A DNA stretch of 64,000 bases from Anaerolineales bacterium (GTDB lineage: Bacteria; Chloroflexota; Anaerolineae; Anaerolineales; Villigracilaceae): NCBI GenBank assembly GCA_020634895.1, contig JACKAV010000009.1, forward strand, positions 62,001-126,000, read 5' to 3'. The position numbers and the translations under genes are program-made. A model generated the notes under the pieces. It was given only the letters and a program-made list of their open reading frames with translations, searched no databases and was not told the DNA's origin. Below are positions 1-9,297 of the stretch, piece by piece; position 1 is the first letter of the stretch; each line of letters starts with the position of its first letter.

Positions 1-2
1 CC

Positions 3-512
3 TACCTGGAATATCTCGTTACGATTTTAAGTGTGCCGCTGTTCTACGTGCCAGGAAATCATGACCCTGACTACAATCCGCGATATCCCCAGACAAAAGC
101 CGAAGGCGGCTCAAATCTGGACCTGCGGGTTGTTTGCCACAATGGAACTTTAATCGGCGGTTTCGGCGGTTCCATCCGATACCGACCCGATGGTACAAAC
201 CAGTATACCCAATTAGAGGCATATTTTCGAGTTTTTTCCATGATACCGAGACTGATATGGAACAAAATCAAATATGGACGTGCGCTGGACATCCTCATCA
301 GCCACTCACCGCCCTTTGGAATTCACGACGATACAGATATGGCGCATACCGGTATCAAAGCCCTAAATTGGCTTGTCCGCTTTAGCAAACCCCGCTATTT
401 TCTACATGGACACACCCACTTTTACCGCAACAATATTGCCGACCATATCACCGACTCCGGCACGACCAAGGTCATCAATGTCTATCCATACCGAATCATA
501 CAGATGCAGTAG
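3..512 (+). CDS. Metallophosphoesterase (5' end outside window)
   Basis: Calcineurin-like metallophosphoesterase, a di-metal phosphohydrolase. The frame is open to the window edge, so the N-terminus with the first metal motif (DxH) is missing. Visible family motifs are GNHD, a GGFGGS turn, SHSPP and the terminal GHTH, which hold metal and phosphate ligands. The substrate cannot be told from sequence. These small stand-alone enzymes act on nucleotides, phosphoproteins or phosphodiesters. The stop is TAG at 510-512, followed by about 90 AT-rich bases before the next gene. Confidence 0.85.
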   Translation, partial: YLEYLVTILSVPLFYVPGNHDPDYNPRYPQTKAEGGSNLDLRVVCHNGTLIGGFGGSIRYRPDGTNQYTQLEAYFRVFSMIPRLIWNKIKYGRALDILISHSPPFGIHDDTDMAHTGIKALNWLVRFSKPRYFLHGHTHFYRNNIADHITDSGTTKVINVYPYRIIQMQ

Positions 513-605
513 CATCGTATATTATTTTTTTAACAACCTGATAACCAAAATGTAACAGTTGTCTATATAATTTAACAACGATTATAGATAAAAAGCGAGT
601 AATAA

Positions 606-1454
606 ATGTCAAACGAAATGGAAGTTCGAGTACGCGCTGATTTCAGCCGGGCGCGTTTTAAATCTTTTATCAACCAAGTCTTTTCGGTCCTGTCTGGTCA
701 ACGCACAAACCTGTTGGATTATGATGATGTGAAGGAAAAGCTTCGCATTGGCGGACCAATTTACAAGGGCATGAAAACTGTCCGCCTGGATCAGATCGCA
801 GGGAGTCTGAACCGGTATCATGAATTTGACCGCGCCTTCCTCCCCAAGGAAGATCAACTGGCAAGCCGATGGCAGAAGGTCGATCGCGCATTTTATGAAG
901 ATATCCACCTGCCGCCTGTAGTCCTCTACAAGGTTGGAGACGTTTACTTCGTCGTGGACGGTCACCACCGGGTTTCGGTTGCCCGCGAACAAGGACAGGA
1001 ATTCATCGAAGCGGAAGTCCGTGAATGCGCCACCCGTGTGAACATCACAGCAAACGTCAAACCGGAGGATCTCCAGATCCTCGGCTCGAAGGTGGACTTT
1101 CTCGAGCGCACCGGTTTGGATTCCATTCGCCCGGATATGAACATCAAGCTGACAATTCCGGATGGTTTCTCGCGCATGTTGGAGCATATCGCCGTTCATA
1201 AATATTTTATGGGGCTCGACTTCAAGCGGCACATCACCGATCAGGAAGCGGTTGAACATTGGTACGACACAGTTTATATGCCCATCGTATCCATCATCCG
1301 CAAAGGAAAATTGCTTGAAGATTTTCCCGGTAAGACCGAAGGCGACCTATATCTTTGGACGTTGGATCACCAGCATTACCTGTATCAGGAAAAAGGTCAA
1401 CCTTTGCAGCCGCCGGAAACAGCCGCAAAGCAATTCATTGAAGAGAACGAGTAA
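606..1454 (+). CDS. ParB/sulfiredoxin-fold domain protein
   Basis: A 282-residue protein with a ParB-like core at about residues 95-140. The key stretch is VVDGHHRVSVAREQG, the nucleotide-binding signature of the ParB N-terminal/sulfiredoxin fold. I see no helix-turn-helix, so it is unlikely to be a chromosome-partition ParB. The last 120 residues are charged and helical and match nothing I recognise. It stands between a phosphoesterase and a DapA-family aldolase in the same direction, with a 36-base gap to the aldolase. Role unknown; a regulator or a CTP/ATP-binding enzyme is possible. Confidence 0.6.
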   Translation: MSNEMEVRVRADFSRARFKSFINQVFSVLSGQRTNLLDYDDVKEKLRIGGPIYKGMKTVRLDQIAGSLNRYHEFDRAFLPKEDQLASRWQKVDRAFYEDIHLPPVVLYKVGDVYFVVDGHHRVSVAREQGQEFIEAEVRECATRVNITANVKPEDLQILGSKVDFLERTGLDSIRPDMNIKLTIPDGFSRMLEHIAVHKYFMGLDFKRHITDQEAVEHWYDTVYMPIVSIIRKGKLLEDFPGKTEGDLYLWTLDHQHYLYQEKGQPLQPPETAAKQFIEENE

Positions 1455-1490
1455 AACGAGATTCGATTTTCAAACAACAACAGGAACACA

Positions 1491-2405
1491 ATGACAAACC
1501 TTCACCCCCTTGCAGGAATTTACGCCGCCGCTGTCACCCCTCAATTGACAGTACCCAAAACGACATTTGACTTCGAATCACTTGCCGGTTTTCAACATTT
1601 TCTTGCGTCACGCGGATGTCATGGATTGCTGCTGTTTGGAACCACTGGCGAGGGACCATCCTATTCGCCAAGGGAGCGTGAAGATTTACTGCGCTCGTTC
1701 CGGGCAATCCGACATCAAGTGCGGGATTTCAAACTACTTGCCGGGACGGGTACGCCCAGCCTCTCGGAAACCATCGACCTGACACGGCTTGCCTATGAGC
1801 TCGGTTATGACGGGACCGTCGTCCTGCCGCCTTATTATTTCCGCAAAGCGACGGATGATGGTCTGTTCCAATGGTTCAGCCAGTTGATCGAGAAAGCCGT
1901 TCCTGAAGGAAAGCATTTACTCGGATACCACATCCCTTCAATGACCGGCGTTGGCTTTTCATTGGATCTGCTCGAACGTTTGAAGGAAAAATTCCCCGGA
2001 CGTTTTGCCGGGATCAAAGACTCGTCGCATGATGAATCTTTTGTGGCGGCTTTAGGTCAACGGTTTGGGGATGAACTGCTTGTCCTGAACGGAACAGATT
2101 CTTATTTACATCATGCATTAAAGAATCATGCTCAAGGTGCCATTACTGCGCCCGCCAATCTTATCTCCGATAATCTTCGTGAGATATGGGATTTGTTTCA
2201 GGAGGGCAAAGACCCATCCGAAGTGCAAGCCAAAGTTGCCGAACAACGGCATTTTCTGGAAGGGTATTCTCCATTCCCGCCCATTCTCAAGGGACTGCTC
2301 CATAAAATGTATGGTCTGCCGCATTGGGCGGTCCGCCCGCCGCTGGAAAGCGCGGATGAAAAAATCATCGAGAAGGCAGCAGAAGAGTTCTCGAAACTCG
2401 TATAA
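1491..2405 (+). CDS. DapA/NanA-family aldolase
   Basis: A 304-residue TIM-barrel class I aldolase of the dihydrodipicolinate synthase/N-acetylneuraminate lyase family. Seen in the sequence: the pyruvate carboxylate-binding loop GTTGEGPSYS, a YHIPS segment with the conserved tyrosine, and GIKDSS with the Schiff-base lysine. Length is normal. Substrate is not fixed by these motifs: it may make hydroxy-tetrahydrodipicolinate for lysine, or cleave a sugar acid. No lysine-pathway genes are adjacent. A strong terminator follows. Confidence 0.8.
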   Translation: MTNLHPLAGIYAAAVTPQLTVPKTTFDFESLAGFQHFLASRGCHGLLLFGTTGEGPSYSPREREDLLRSFRAIRHQVRDFKLLAGTGTPSLSETIDLTRLAYELGYDGTVVLPPYYFRKATDDGLFQWFSQLIEKAVPEGKHLLGYHIPSMTGVGFSLDLLERLKEKFPGRFAGIKDSSHDESFVAALGQRFGDELLVLNGTDSYLHHALKNHAQGAITAPANLISDNLREIWDLFQEGKDPSEVQAKVAEQRHFLEGYSPFPPILKGLLHKMYGLPHWAVRPPLESADEKIIEKAAEEFSKLV

Positions 2406-2464
2406 CATAATTACACGTTTTGATCTTCAGCCACATCCATACTTCTACATTCAACTATACCGAT

Positions 2465-2512
2465 AATTAAGGTCTGGGCGGACAAACAGCCCAGACCTTA
2501 ATTGGGTTTTTA
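2465..2512 (+). terminator. Intrinsic terminator after the aldolase gene
   Basis: A perfect 15-bp stem (2465-2479 with 2489-2503) and a 9-base loop, followed by GGG and a T-run. Confidence 0.85.
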
Positions 2513-2536
2513 AAAACATTCGTTTGAGATTTACCT

Positions 2537-2580
2537 TTGTTTTTCTCCGTGAACTCTATGCCCTCTGTGGTGAAGGATTT
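2537..2580. repeat. Degenerate intergenic repeat phrase (CTCCGTG...CTCTGTGG)
   Basis: Noncoding stretch upstream of lipM, rich in CTCCGTG and CCTCTGTGG words. Similar phrases recur near 9841-9916, 11145-11215, 15350 and 35800-35875. Confidence 0.4.
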
Positions 2581-2648
2581 CTTTATCTTCTATGATGGAC
2601 ACACTCCCCCCAACAAAGACTCTTGACACAACAGGTAAAATACACCCC

Positions 2649-3464
2649 ATGTCAACCTGGCGATTAATTCATACACCCCCATCCACTGGCGCATGGAACA
2701 TGGCAGTGGACGAATCCGTTCTCGAACATATCTTTCGCGGAGAGTCAAAACCGACCCTGCGTTTGTATTCGTGGGATCCGCCATGCCTCTCACTGGGGCA
2801 TGCCCAATCCTTCAAGGATGTGGATGTGGAGCGGCTCCACGCTCAAGGCTGGGATGTAGTCCGCCGCCTCACGGGGGGACGGGCGATCCTGCACACCGAC
2901 GAGTTGACCTACTCTGTCACCGGCTCCGCAGACGACCCCGTCCTTGCAGGCGGTGTGCTTGAGTCTTATAACCGTTTGGCACAGGCGTTACTGTTCGCTG
3001 TGCAAGAATTAAGTGTTCCGGTTGAGATGAAAGAGCATGAAGACAGTCATACACAACAGAATTTAAATCCTGTTTGTTTTGAAGTTCCTTCAACGTATGA
3101 GATTACTGTAAACGAGAAGAAACTCATCGGCTCAGCACAAGCGCGGAAAAGAGAAGGCGTGCTCCAACACGGCTCCCTCCCGTTGACAGGCGACCTGACC
3201 CGCATCTGCGATGCCCTGATGTTCGAAAATGAATCCGCAAGACAAATTGCAAAAGAGCGGTTACTGGCTCGGGCAACGACGGTCGAATCCGTTCTCGGTG
3301 TGGCAGTCGCCTGGGAAACAGCAGCCCAGGCTTTCGTCCAAGGGTTCGAGGCGCAGTTGGGAATCCAGTTCGAGCACGGAGAATTATCCAAATCCGAACT
3401 CCAAAGAGCTGAAGAACTCGTCGAAGAAAAATATGCACATCCATCATGGACGGAGCGCTCATGA
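2649..3464 (+). CDS. lipM: Octanoyltransferase LipM (lipoate-protein ligase A family)
   Basis: A 271-residue protein of the biotin/lipoate ligase fold, expected to move octanoate from acyl carrier protein to a lipoyl-domain protein. Visible are RRLTGGRAILH (the lipoyl-binding loop) and PVCFEVPSTYEITV followed by KKLIGSAQARK. The cysteine in that stretch matches the acyl-enzyme cysteine that separates LipM from LplA ligases. The ATG at 2649 is preferred over 2592 because the family begins at TWRLIHTPP; the extra 19 upstream codons look non-coding. It overlaps the next gene by ATGA. The likely client in this window is the pyruvate dehydrogenase E2. Confidence 0.85.
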   Translation: MSTWRLIHTPPSTGAWNMAVDESVLEHIFRGESKPTLRLYSWDPPCLSLGHAQSFKDVDVERLHAQGWDVVRRLTGGRAILHTDELTYSVTGSADDPVLAGGVLESYNRLAQALLFAVQELSVPVEMKEHEDSHTQQNLNPVCFEVPSTYEITVNEKKLIGSAQARKREGVLQHGSLPLTGDLTRICDALMFENESARQIAKERLLARATTVESVLGVAVAWETAAQAFVQGFEAQLGIQFEHGELSKSELQRAEELVEEKYAHPSWTERS

Positions 3465-4513
3465 AAAAAGTTTTAGTGTACGGCTCATACGGGTACACGG
3501 GGGAATTGATCGTTGAACATGCGGTTCGGGAAGGCTTGCAGTTGATCCTTGCCGGTCGCGACGAAAAGCGACTGCGTGAACAAGCAGAAAAATACAAACT
3601 GGAATATCGCGCTTTTGCAGTGGAAGATACATCTGCGCTTGATACCGCTTTGCAGGAAGTGGATGCGGTGTTGCATTGTGCCGGTCCGTTCGTGTTGACG
3701 TTTCAGCCGATGGCGGAAGCATGCATCCGCAACAAAAAACATTACGTGGACATCAGCGGCGAGATCGAAGAGTTCGAAGCGCTGGCGTTGATGGATGAAA
3801 GGGCAAAACAAGCCGATGTGATGCTCCTGCCCGGCGGCGGCTTTGACGTGGTGCCGTCCGACTGTTTGATCTCGTACACTGCCAAAAAGCTGCCGAATGC
3901 CACAGACTTAAAGCTTTATATCAAAACTATCGGCAGCGGAGTTTCACGCGGCACGGCTCGTTCGGGCATCGAGAACAGCCACAGGCAGGGACGTATTCGC
4001 CGTGATGGGAAGATCGTCAGCGTGCCGAATTTATATGACAGCAAGTATATCGATTTTGGTCGCGGACCAACGCGCTTGATCACGATGGGTTGGGGTGACG
4101 TCAGTACGGCATATTACAGTACAGGCATTCCAAACGTAACTGTGTACATGAGCTTTCCAAAAGTGATGATCTCGCTGATGAAGTTCACGCGCGTGGCAGG
4201 ACCGCTTTTATATTCTCGCGCCGCGCGTGATTTTGTAAAATGGCTGATCGGGATTTTCTTCGCGCCGGGTCCGTCAAAGGAGAAAAACAAAACTGGCTTT
4301 GCTCTGCTTATCGCCGAAATAACCGACGGAACCAAAACCGTCCGCGCAAAACTACGCACGCCAGAATCATATTATCTGACGGCGTTGACTTCAGTGGAGA
4401 TCATGAAGCATATTCTTGAAGGCGATTATGAACCCGGTTTCCAAACTCCAAGCAAAGTGTACGGCGCAGATTTCATTTTGCAGTTCGGTGGGGTTGAACG
4501 CGAAGATTTGTAA
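3461..4513 (+). CDS. Saccharopine dehydrogenase-like NAD(P)-binding protein
   Basis: A 350-residue protein with an N-terminal Rossmann fold (KKVLVYGSYGYTG) and a LAGRDEKRL second strand, as in the trans-acting enoyl reductase/saccharopine dehydrogenase-like family. The LLPGGGFDVVPSDC stretch is typical of this family. The start at 3461 overlaps the lipM stop by four bases, which indicates translational coupling; an in-frame ATG at 3446 is less likely. Substrate unknown. In some bacteria relatives act in trans on lipid or polyketide enoyl groups, but nothing nearby points to that here. Confidence 0.7.
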   Translation: MKKVLVYGSYGYTGELIVEHAVREGLQLILAGRDEKRLREQAEKYKLEYRAFAVEDTSALDTALQEVDAVLHCAGPFVLTFQPMAEACIRNKKHYVDISGEIEEFEALALMDERAKQADVMLLPGGGFDVVPSDCLISYTAKKLPNATDLKLYIKTIGSGVSRGTARSGIENSHRQGRIRRDGKIVSVPNLYDSKYIDFGRGPTRLITMGWGDVSTAYYSTGIPNVTVYMSFPKVMISLMKFTRVAGPLLYSRAARDFVKWLIGIFFAPGPSKEKNKTGFALLIAEITDGTKTVRAKLRTPESYYLTALTSVEIMKHILEGDYEPGFQTPSKVYGADFILQFGGVEREDL

Positions 4514-4610
4514 CGGAGTCAAAAGTCTCCCGACTTTTGACATCCAACGACAGGAGTCGTTGGAATCCTATTCCCCCTTATAATCACAAAAAACAACCAA
4601 AGGAGCATGA

Positions 4611-5747
4611 ATGAAATTTGAAACTCTCGCCATTCACGCAGGACAGGAACCCGACCCGAACAACGGCGCGGTGATGACGCCGGTCTACCTCACATCCACG
4701 TATAAACAGGATGGAATTGGCAAACCGCGTCAGGGATATGAATATTCGCGCACGTTGAATCCCACCCGCAAGGCGCTGCAGGATTGTCTCGCCGAACTCG
4801 AAAGCGGACAGTGGGGTCTGGCTTTCGCCTCGGGCATGGCAGCCACAGATACGGTCTTGCGAATGCTGGGACAAGGCGACCATGTCGTTGCAGGCAATGA
4901 CGTGTATGGCGGCACGTTCCGTTTGTTTGACAAGGTGCTGCGCCGCTTCGGTCTGGACTTTACATTTGCTGACACGACCGATCCTGAGAACCTCGCCGAA
5001 GCCTTGACTCCGTCCACGCGCATCGTGTGGCTGGAGACTCCCACCAATCCCCTGCTGGCAGTTTCGGATATCCGCGCCGTGGCGGAGGTAGTGAAAAATC
5101 ATCCCAGCAAGCCCTTGCTGGTCGTGGATAATACTTTCGCCACACCATACATTCAACGTCCGCTTGAGTTGGGCGCGGACTTGGTTGTCCATTCGATGAC
5201 AAAATATCTCGGCGGTCACTCGGACGTGGTCGGCGGCGCAATCATCGGCAAAGATAAAGAACTCGGCGAGAAGTTGGCTTATTTACAAAACGCAATCGGC
5301 GGCATACAGGGACCGATGGATTCATTCCTCGTTTTGCGTGGAATTAAAACACTTCCCATCCGCATGGACAGGCATGCGCAAAATGCCGAGAAGATCGTCG
5401 AATTTTTAGAGAAGCAGAAAAATGTCAAACGGCTGATTTACCCATTTCATGAGAGTCACCCACAGGTCCGCGTGGCGAGGCGGCAGATGAAAAACGGCGG
5501 CGGGATGATCTCGTTCATCATGAAAGACGGCCGTGATGCAGCGGTCAAAGTCGCGGAATCCACGAAGTTGTTCACATTGGCTGAGTCCCTTGGCGGCGTA
5601 GAATCGCTCATCGAAGTTCCGGCAGCGATGACGCATCTATCCACGCAAGGCTCCACGCTGGAGGTTGATCCCGGATTGGTTCGTATCTCGGTCGGCATCG
5701 AAAATGTGGATGACCTGCTGGCAGACCTTGAACAAGCGTTACGATAA
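4611..5747 (+). CDS. metB: Cystathionine gamma-synthase/beta-lyase-type PLP enzyme
   Basis: A 378-residue Cys/Met metabolism PLP-dependent enzyme. The PLP lysine is in HSMTKYLGGHSDVVGG. The N-terminal FETLAIHAGQEPD, the EYSRTLNPTR segment and FASGMAATD are hallmarks of the family. It may catalyse gamma-replacement (cystathionine or homocysteine synthesis) or elimination; sequence alone does not separate MetB, MetC, MGL and related enzymes. The start follows AAAGGAGCATGA, a clear ribosome-binding site. A bidirectional terminator follows the stop. Confidence 0.8.
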   Translation: MKFETLAIHAGQEPDPNNGAVMTPVYLTSTYKQDGIGKPRQGYEYSRTLNPTRKALQDCLAELESGQWGLAFASGMAATDTVLRMLGQGDHVVAGNDVYGGTFRLFDKVLRRFGLDFTFADTTDPENLAEALTPSTRIVWLETPTNPLLAVSDIRAVAEVVKNHPSKPLLVVDNTFATPYIQRPLELGADLVVHSMTKYLGGHSDVVGGAIIGKDKELGEKLAYLQNAIGGIQGPMDSFLVLRGIKTLPIRMDRHAQNAEKIVEFLEKQKNVKRLIYPFHESHPQVRVARRQMKNGGGMISFIMKDGRDAAVKVAESTKLFTLAESLGGVESLIEVPAAMTHLSTQGSTLEVDPGLVRISVGIENVDDLLADLEQALR

Positions 5748-5751
5748 AACG

Positions 5752-5779
5752 AAGACCTCCCGTACGGGAGGTCTTTTTT
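5752..5779. terminator. Bidirectional terminator between convergent genes
   Basis: Perfect palindrome 5752-5775 (12 bp per arm), T-rich on the plus side and preceded by AAAA, so it can serve both metB and the minus-strand phosphatase gene. Confidence 0.8.
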
Positions 5780-7025
5780 ATTTGGCTTTTACTGCAACCA
5801 GTGTTACATCATCATCCTGCTTCGAGCCATCCTGATACTCCTGCAATGTTTCGAGCAGGGTATTGCAAACCTGCTGGGCATTTTGTTTCACCAGACCACT
5901 CAGCGTTTCGTTGATGCCTTCCAGACCAAACGCCGTGCCTTGCGGATCGCGGCAGTCGGTCATGCCGTCGGTATAAAGTAAAAGAGTATCACCAGAACCC
6001 AGCTTGACTGTTTTTTCGTCGACTGTTACCGGGTCCCATAAACCGATCGCCATGCCGGGACTATGCGGCATGCGTTCCACACTGCCGTCGGCGTGGAGAA
6101 TCAATGGCGGTTCGTGACCAGCCCGGGCGTAGGAAAAGACGCGGGTTTTCAAATCCAGAATGCCGTATAAAACCGTTACGAACTGCGAGGATTTTTGCAG
6201 GCGCGTGATATGGATGTTGACCAGTTTCATCACATCGGCGGGAGTGGGACCAATATCCGCCTCTGCCATGATGAGGGCATGGGCGCGCGCCATGAACAAA
6301 GCGGACGGCACGCCTTTATCTGCCACATCACCGATCAGAACACCGATGCGGTCATCCTTCAACGTGAAAACATCATAAAAATCACCGCCCACCTGACGAG
6401 CCGGAAGAATGCGCGCGCCAAAACTAAACTCTTCGGTATCCGGCAGAACATCGGGCAGAATGCTGAGTTGGATCTCTGCCGCGAGTTGGAGTTCACGTTC
6501 GAGGCGCTCCTTCTCGATCAATTGTGCCTGCGCCGCTTTTAATTCGTCATAGGCTTTTTGCAGCATCTGGTTCTTGAGAACAAGATCGTGGAACGCCGCT
6601 TCGTTGGACGACTCAAGCCGCTCGCTGATAACCTCCACCATGGAATATGCGAGATGGGGCCAACGCGTCAGACATTCATTGAATTTATCGCGTGACATCA
6701 TCCACAACTGGCTGTCTTCCATGGTGCGCACAGCGGCGGTCCGCTTGCCCTGTTTGAGAATGAGACTCATCTCACCCACATACTCGCCAGGACCGCAAGC
6801 CCGCAAGTGCATTTCGTCGCTCGTGCCGCCTGCCAGCACTACTTCGATCCTTCCGCTTTTTACAACATATAAACTATTTCCCGGTTCGCCTTCATAGAAG
6901 AGATAATCGCCAGCTTTGTATGATTCAACGGGCAGTTCATTTACCAGAGAAACAAGATCCTGGCGGGAAAGGTCTTTGAAAAGTGGGATCTTAAGGAAAA
7001 CAGAAGTATCGGATGATTCGCTCAT
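5778..7025 (-). CDS. Cyclic-nucleotide-binding PP2C (RsbU/SpoIIE-type) phosphatase
   Basis: A 415-residue signalling protein. Residues about 10-130 form a cNMP-binding beta-barrel (FYEGEPGNSLYVVKSGRIEV, then PGEYVGEMSLI). Residues 140-180 are a likely coiled-coil linker. Residues 190-415 are a PP2C-like serine phosphatase with GGDFYDVF, IGDVADKGVPSALFMA and LLLYTDGMTD, which carry the metal-binding aspartates. Such proteins reset partner-switching sigma regulators, but no anti-sigma or STAS gene is near. The first four bases of this gene overlap the end of the kinase gene upstream (7022-7025). Confidence 0.88.
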   Translation of the reverse strand: MSESSDTSVFLKIPLFKDLSRQDLVSLVNELPVESYKAGDYLFYEGEPGNSLYVVKSGRIEVVLAGGTSDEMHLRACGPGEYVGEMSLILKQGKRTAAVRTMEDSQLWMMSRDKFNECLTRWPHLAYSMVEVISERLESSNEAAFHDLVLKNQMLQKAYDELKAAQAQLIEKERLERELQLAAEIQLSILPDVLPDTEEFSFGARILPARQVGGDFYDVFTLKDDRIGVLIGDVADKGVPSALFMARAHALIMAEADIGPTPADVMKLVNIHITRLQKSSQFVTVLYGILDLKTRVFSYARAGHEPPLILHADGSVERMPHSPGMAIGLWDPVTVDEKTVKLGSGDTLLLYTDGMTDCRDPQGTAFGLEGINETLSGLVKQNAQQVCNTLLETLQEYQDGSKQDDDVTLVAVKAK

Positions 7026-7675
7026 GACTTTGCATCTCCTCGCAAGTCCATCACTTCACGACCTGCCAGCTTATCCTGTATCCGTTGGGCGACAAGATTC
7101 AAATGGCTTGGGTAATTGACATAATCCAAATCGTCGGTATGGATGGTGAGAACAGGACAAAGGTCGAAGGAGCCGAGCCACTCGTCATAGAATGATTCCA
7201 GCAACGTGAGATAGTCGGAGGAAATACCCGTCTCCATGTTCCGCGCGCGGCGGTGGATGCGGTCCATGAGAACCGAAACCGGCGCCTTGAGATAGATCAA
7301 CAAGTCGGGGCGTGGAAGTCCATCCACTACGATGTTATACAAATGGCGGTATGCCAGATAATCGCGCTCGTTCAAATTGCCAAGATGGTGCAGCGCCCGC
7401 GCAAAAATATGGGCGTCTTCATAAATACTGCGGTCAAGGATCGCGGAACGCGCATCACGCGCTGCGACCAGATATTGGTCGGCGCGGTGTCCTAAAAAGA
7501 AGATCTGCAAATGAAATGACCACGTCCGCATGTCCCCATAAAAATCGGGCAGATAAGGATTATCCGCCACCGATTCATATCCCGTCCACCAGCCAAGGCG
7601 CGCTCCGATGCGTTCCGTTAATGTTGTTTTGCCCGCGCCAATGTTCCCAGCCACCAATACAAGATGTTTAGCCAT
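7022..7675 (-). CDS. Deoxynucleoside kinase
   Basis: A 217-residue dCK/dGK-family kinase that phosphorylates deoxynucleosides in salvage. Visible: P-loop GNIGAGKTTL near the N-terminus, the ILDRSIYEDAHIFA segment with the DRS motif, and a LID-type arginine cluster (RIHRRARNME). Length is normal. It is coupled to the phosphatase gene by a 4-base overlap, although no functional link is evident. Base preference of the substrate is unknown. The window also carries thymidine kinase and HPRT for salvage. Confidence 0.85.
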   Translation of the reverse strand: MAKHLVLVAGNIGAGKTTLTERIGARLGWWTGYESVADNPYLPDFYGDMRTWSFHLQIFFLGHRADQYLVAARDARSAILDRSIYEDAHIFARALHHLGNLNERDYLAYRHLYNIVVDGLPRPDLLIYLKAPVSVLMDRIHRRARNMETGISSDYLTLLESFYDEWLGSFDLCPVLTIHTDDLDYVNYPSHLNLVAQRIQDKLAGREVMDLRGDAKS

Positions 7676-7687
7676 AGTTTAGTGATT

Positions 7688-7716
7688 TTATCATGTCAAA
7701 AGGTTGCGGGTATAAT
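7688..7716 (+). promoter_or_regulatory. Candidate sigma-70 promoter
   Basis: TTATCA (7688-7693), 17-base spacer, TATAAT (7711-7716), about 35 bases upstream of the small membrane protein gene at 7751. Confidence 0.5.
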
Positions 7717-7750
7717 TTCTGTACACTTTTGCTTACACAGGAGATCTTTC

Positions 7751-8149
7751 ATGAAAATTCGCGACGCATCCGGCTGGACCATGTTCATCTTTGGCGTGCT
7801 TGCATTCCTGCTCGGTGTGATCGGTATCTTTCGCCCGGAAATTCTGCTTTCGATCCTTGGCTTTGAAGTCGTCGAACGCGCCGCCCGTGCCAGCTCCGAT
7901 TACACCATCACCTATATGACCGCCGCATCCATGGCTTCATTGAACATGGGCGTGTATTACATACTTGCCGCGCTGAACGATGTCAAGATCTTCTACCGCT
8001 GGACAGTCCCTTTCCGCGGGTTGACATTCATCGTTTTCACCACCATCGTCCTGCTCGGAATTGCACCCATTAAGTTCGTCGGCGTTGCCCTTTGGGAAGG
8101 TATCGGCGCTCTCGCAACAGGCATTGCGCTGCGAAAAGAAAAAAAATAA
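7751..8149 (+). CDS. Small four-helix membrane protein, unknown function
   Basis: A 132-residue protein with about four hydrophobic segments (for example WTMFIFGVLAFLLGVIGIF and GLTFIVFTTIVLLGI). It ends in a lysine-rich tail. The ATG at 7751 follows AGGAGAT at 7740-7746 by a good distance; a longer frame from 7664 would run antisense through the promoter and lacks a site. I do not recognise a family. It is followed four bases later by a lipoprotein gene, so the two are probably co-transcribed. Confidence 0.65.
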   Translation: MKIRDASGWTMFIFGVLAFLLGVIGIFRPEILLSILGFEVVERAARASSDYTITYMTAASMASLNMGVYYILAALNDVKIFYRWTVPFRGLTFIVFTTIVLLGIAPIKFVGVALWEGIGALATGIALRKEKK

Positions 8150-8153
8150 ATTC

Positions 8154-8771
8154 ATGAAATATAGAACCATCCTCACAAGCTTGATACTGGTCATTGGGGC
8201 ATTCCTGTTTTCGTGCGCCAATAATCAAGAGGATCAAACCACCGCCCTGGATACGGATGCCATCCGCACCCAGGCAGTTTCGACGTACGCCTCATCCCTG
8301 ACCGGGCTTGCTCCAACCTCCACGCCTTTCCCCACGCTGACGCCTGTCTCTCTCACCAAAGAAGGACCCACCCTCACATTGGAGCCGTCCGCCACACCGA
8401 ACCCGTGCTTCAACCTTCTCTACATTGACGACGTCACGGTCGAAGATGGGACCCGAATGAAGGCAGGCGAGGTCTTTACAAAAACATGGCTTGTGCAAAA
8501 TATCGGCGGCTGCGCCTGGAGAGCCGGATTTACCTTCCAGAACGTCGGCGGCGACTCGATGCGCGGCGCCACCGTCACATTGACCGAGGCGATTCCCACC
8601 GGCGCGAAACGCGAACTCTCCGTCGAACTCGTGGTTCCAAGCGGAATCAACGGCATCATCGAAAGTTCATGGCGCATGGCGGACGATACAGGCTCGTTCT
8701 TCGGCGACACGTTGACGGTTCAGATCATCGTCGGCAACGTGACAACGCCAGCAGTGACAAGTACTCCATAG
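8154..8771 (+). CDS. Lipoprotein with NBR1-Ig-like domain
   Basis: A 205-residue protein with a signal peptide ending in a lipobox (FLFSCANN), so it is expected to be lipid-anchored on the outer face of the membrane. A Thr/Pro/Ser-rich linker follows (residues about 40-85). The C-terminal 100 residues (DGTRMKAGEVFTKTW, NIGGCAWRAG, ESSWRMAD) match the Ig-like domain from next-to-BRCA1 proteins, which is frequent in Anaerolineae surface proteins. Function unknown, probably binding or structural. Confidence 0.75.
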   Translation: MKYRTILTSLILVIGAFLFSCANNQEDQTTALDTDAIRTQAVSTYASSLTGLAPTSTPFPTLTPVSLTKEGPTLTLEPSATPNPCFNLLYIDDVTVEDGTRMKAGEVFTKTWLVQNIGGCAWRAGFTFQNVGGDSMRGATVTLTEAIPTGAKRELSVELVVPSGINGIIESSWRMADDTGSFFGDTLTVQIIVGNVTTPAVTSTP

Positions 8772-8776
8772 AATGC

Positions 8777-8812
8777 AAAAGACGCGGACAAAATCCGCGT
8801 CTTTTATTTTAT
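8777..8812 (+). terminator. Intrinsic terminator
   Basis: 12-bp stem (8777-8788 with 8794-8805), loop CAAAA, then a T-rich tract. It lies between convergent genes and the A-rich left flank could also serve the minus strand. Confidence 0.8.
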
Positions 8813-8818
8813 TAAATC

Positions 8819-9238
8819 CTATTGCGAGACAGCAGGAGCGCCAAACGACTCGATCGCGACCTTGGTTCTGTCATTCGGGTCATACTTGACCATTAACGAA
8901 GCACCGGGCACCAACATTCCCACCTGAAAACGTCCTACAACCGCTGTAGTTTCCGCTTCAAAAGCGTCACCGCCCATGGGCATTACACGCAAGCGGATAC
9001 GCGCCTGCGGATTATCGTTCAACGTCACGCCGGTATCTTGAACCGACATAACCACCGCCGGAGCAGATACTCCGTTTTGAAGAACATTTTTATTACCAGC
9101 CATATTCTTAAATGTGCTGCCGAATACTTTATAGATCAAGAAACCCGTCCCAGCCAGTGTAACGAGCGTGACAAGACAACCACAAACCAGGGATACAACT
9201 GTAATTAATATCGAAGTGCCGCCAATAAAAGGCTCCAT
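8819..9238 (-). CDS. Single-pass membrane protein, unknown function
   Basis: A 139-residue protein with one long hydrophobic helix (about residues 10-40) and a beta-rich soluble C-terminal half (PARIRLRVMPMGG, VKYDPNDRTKVAIES). The layout resembles short DUF3592/SHOCT-type membrane proteins, but I cannot assign a family with certainty. The ATG at 9238 is chosen because GGAG lies about eight bases upstream; an upstream in-frame TTG would place that site inside the gene. Confidence 0.6.
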   Translation of the reverse strand: MEPFIGGTSILITVVSLVCGCLVTLVTLAGTGFLIYKVFGSTFKNMAGNKNVLQNGVSAPAVVMSVQDTGVTLNDNPQARIRLRVMPMGGDAFEAETTAVVGRFQVGMLVPGASLMVKYDPNDRTKVAIESFGAPAVSQ

Positions 9239-9297
9239 TTTTTCACTCTCCAAAAGATGATTTTATATATTTCCATTCTATCCATGCGGCATAAAAA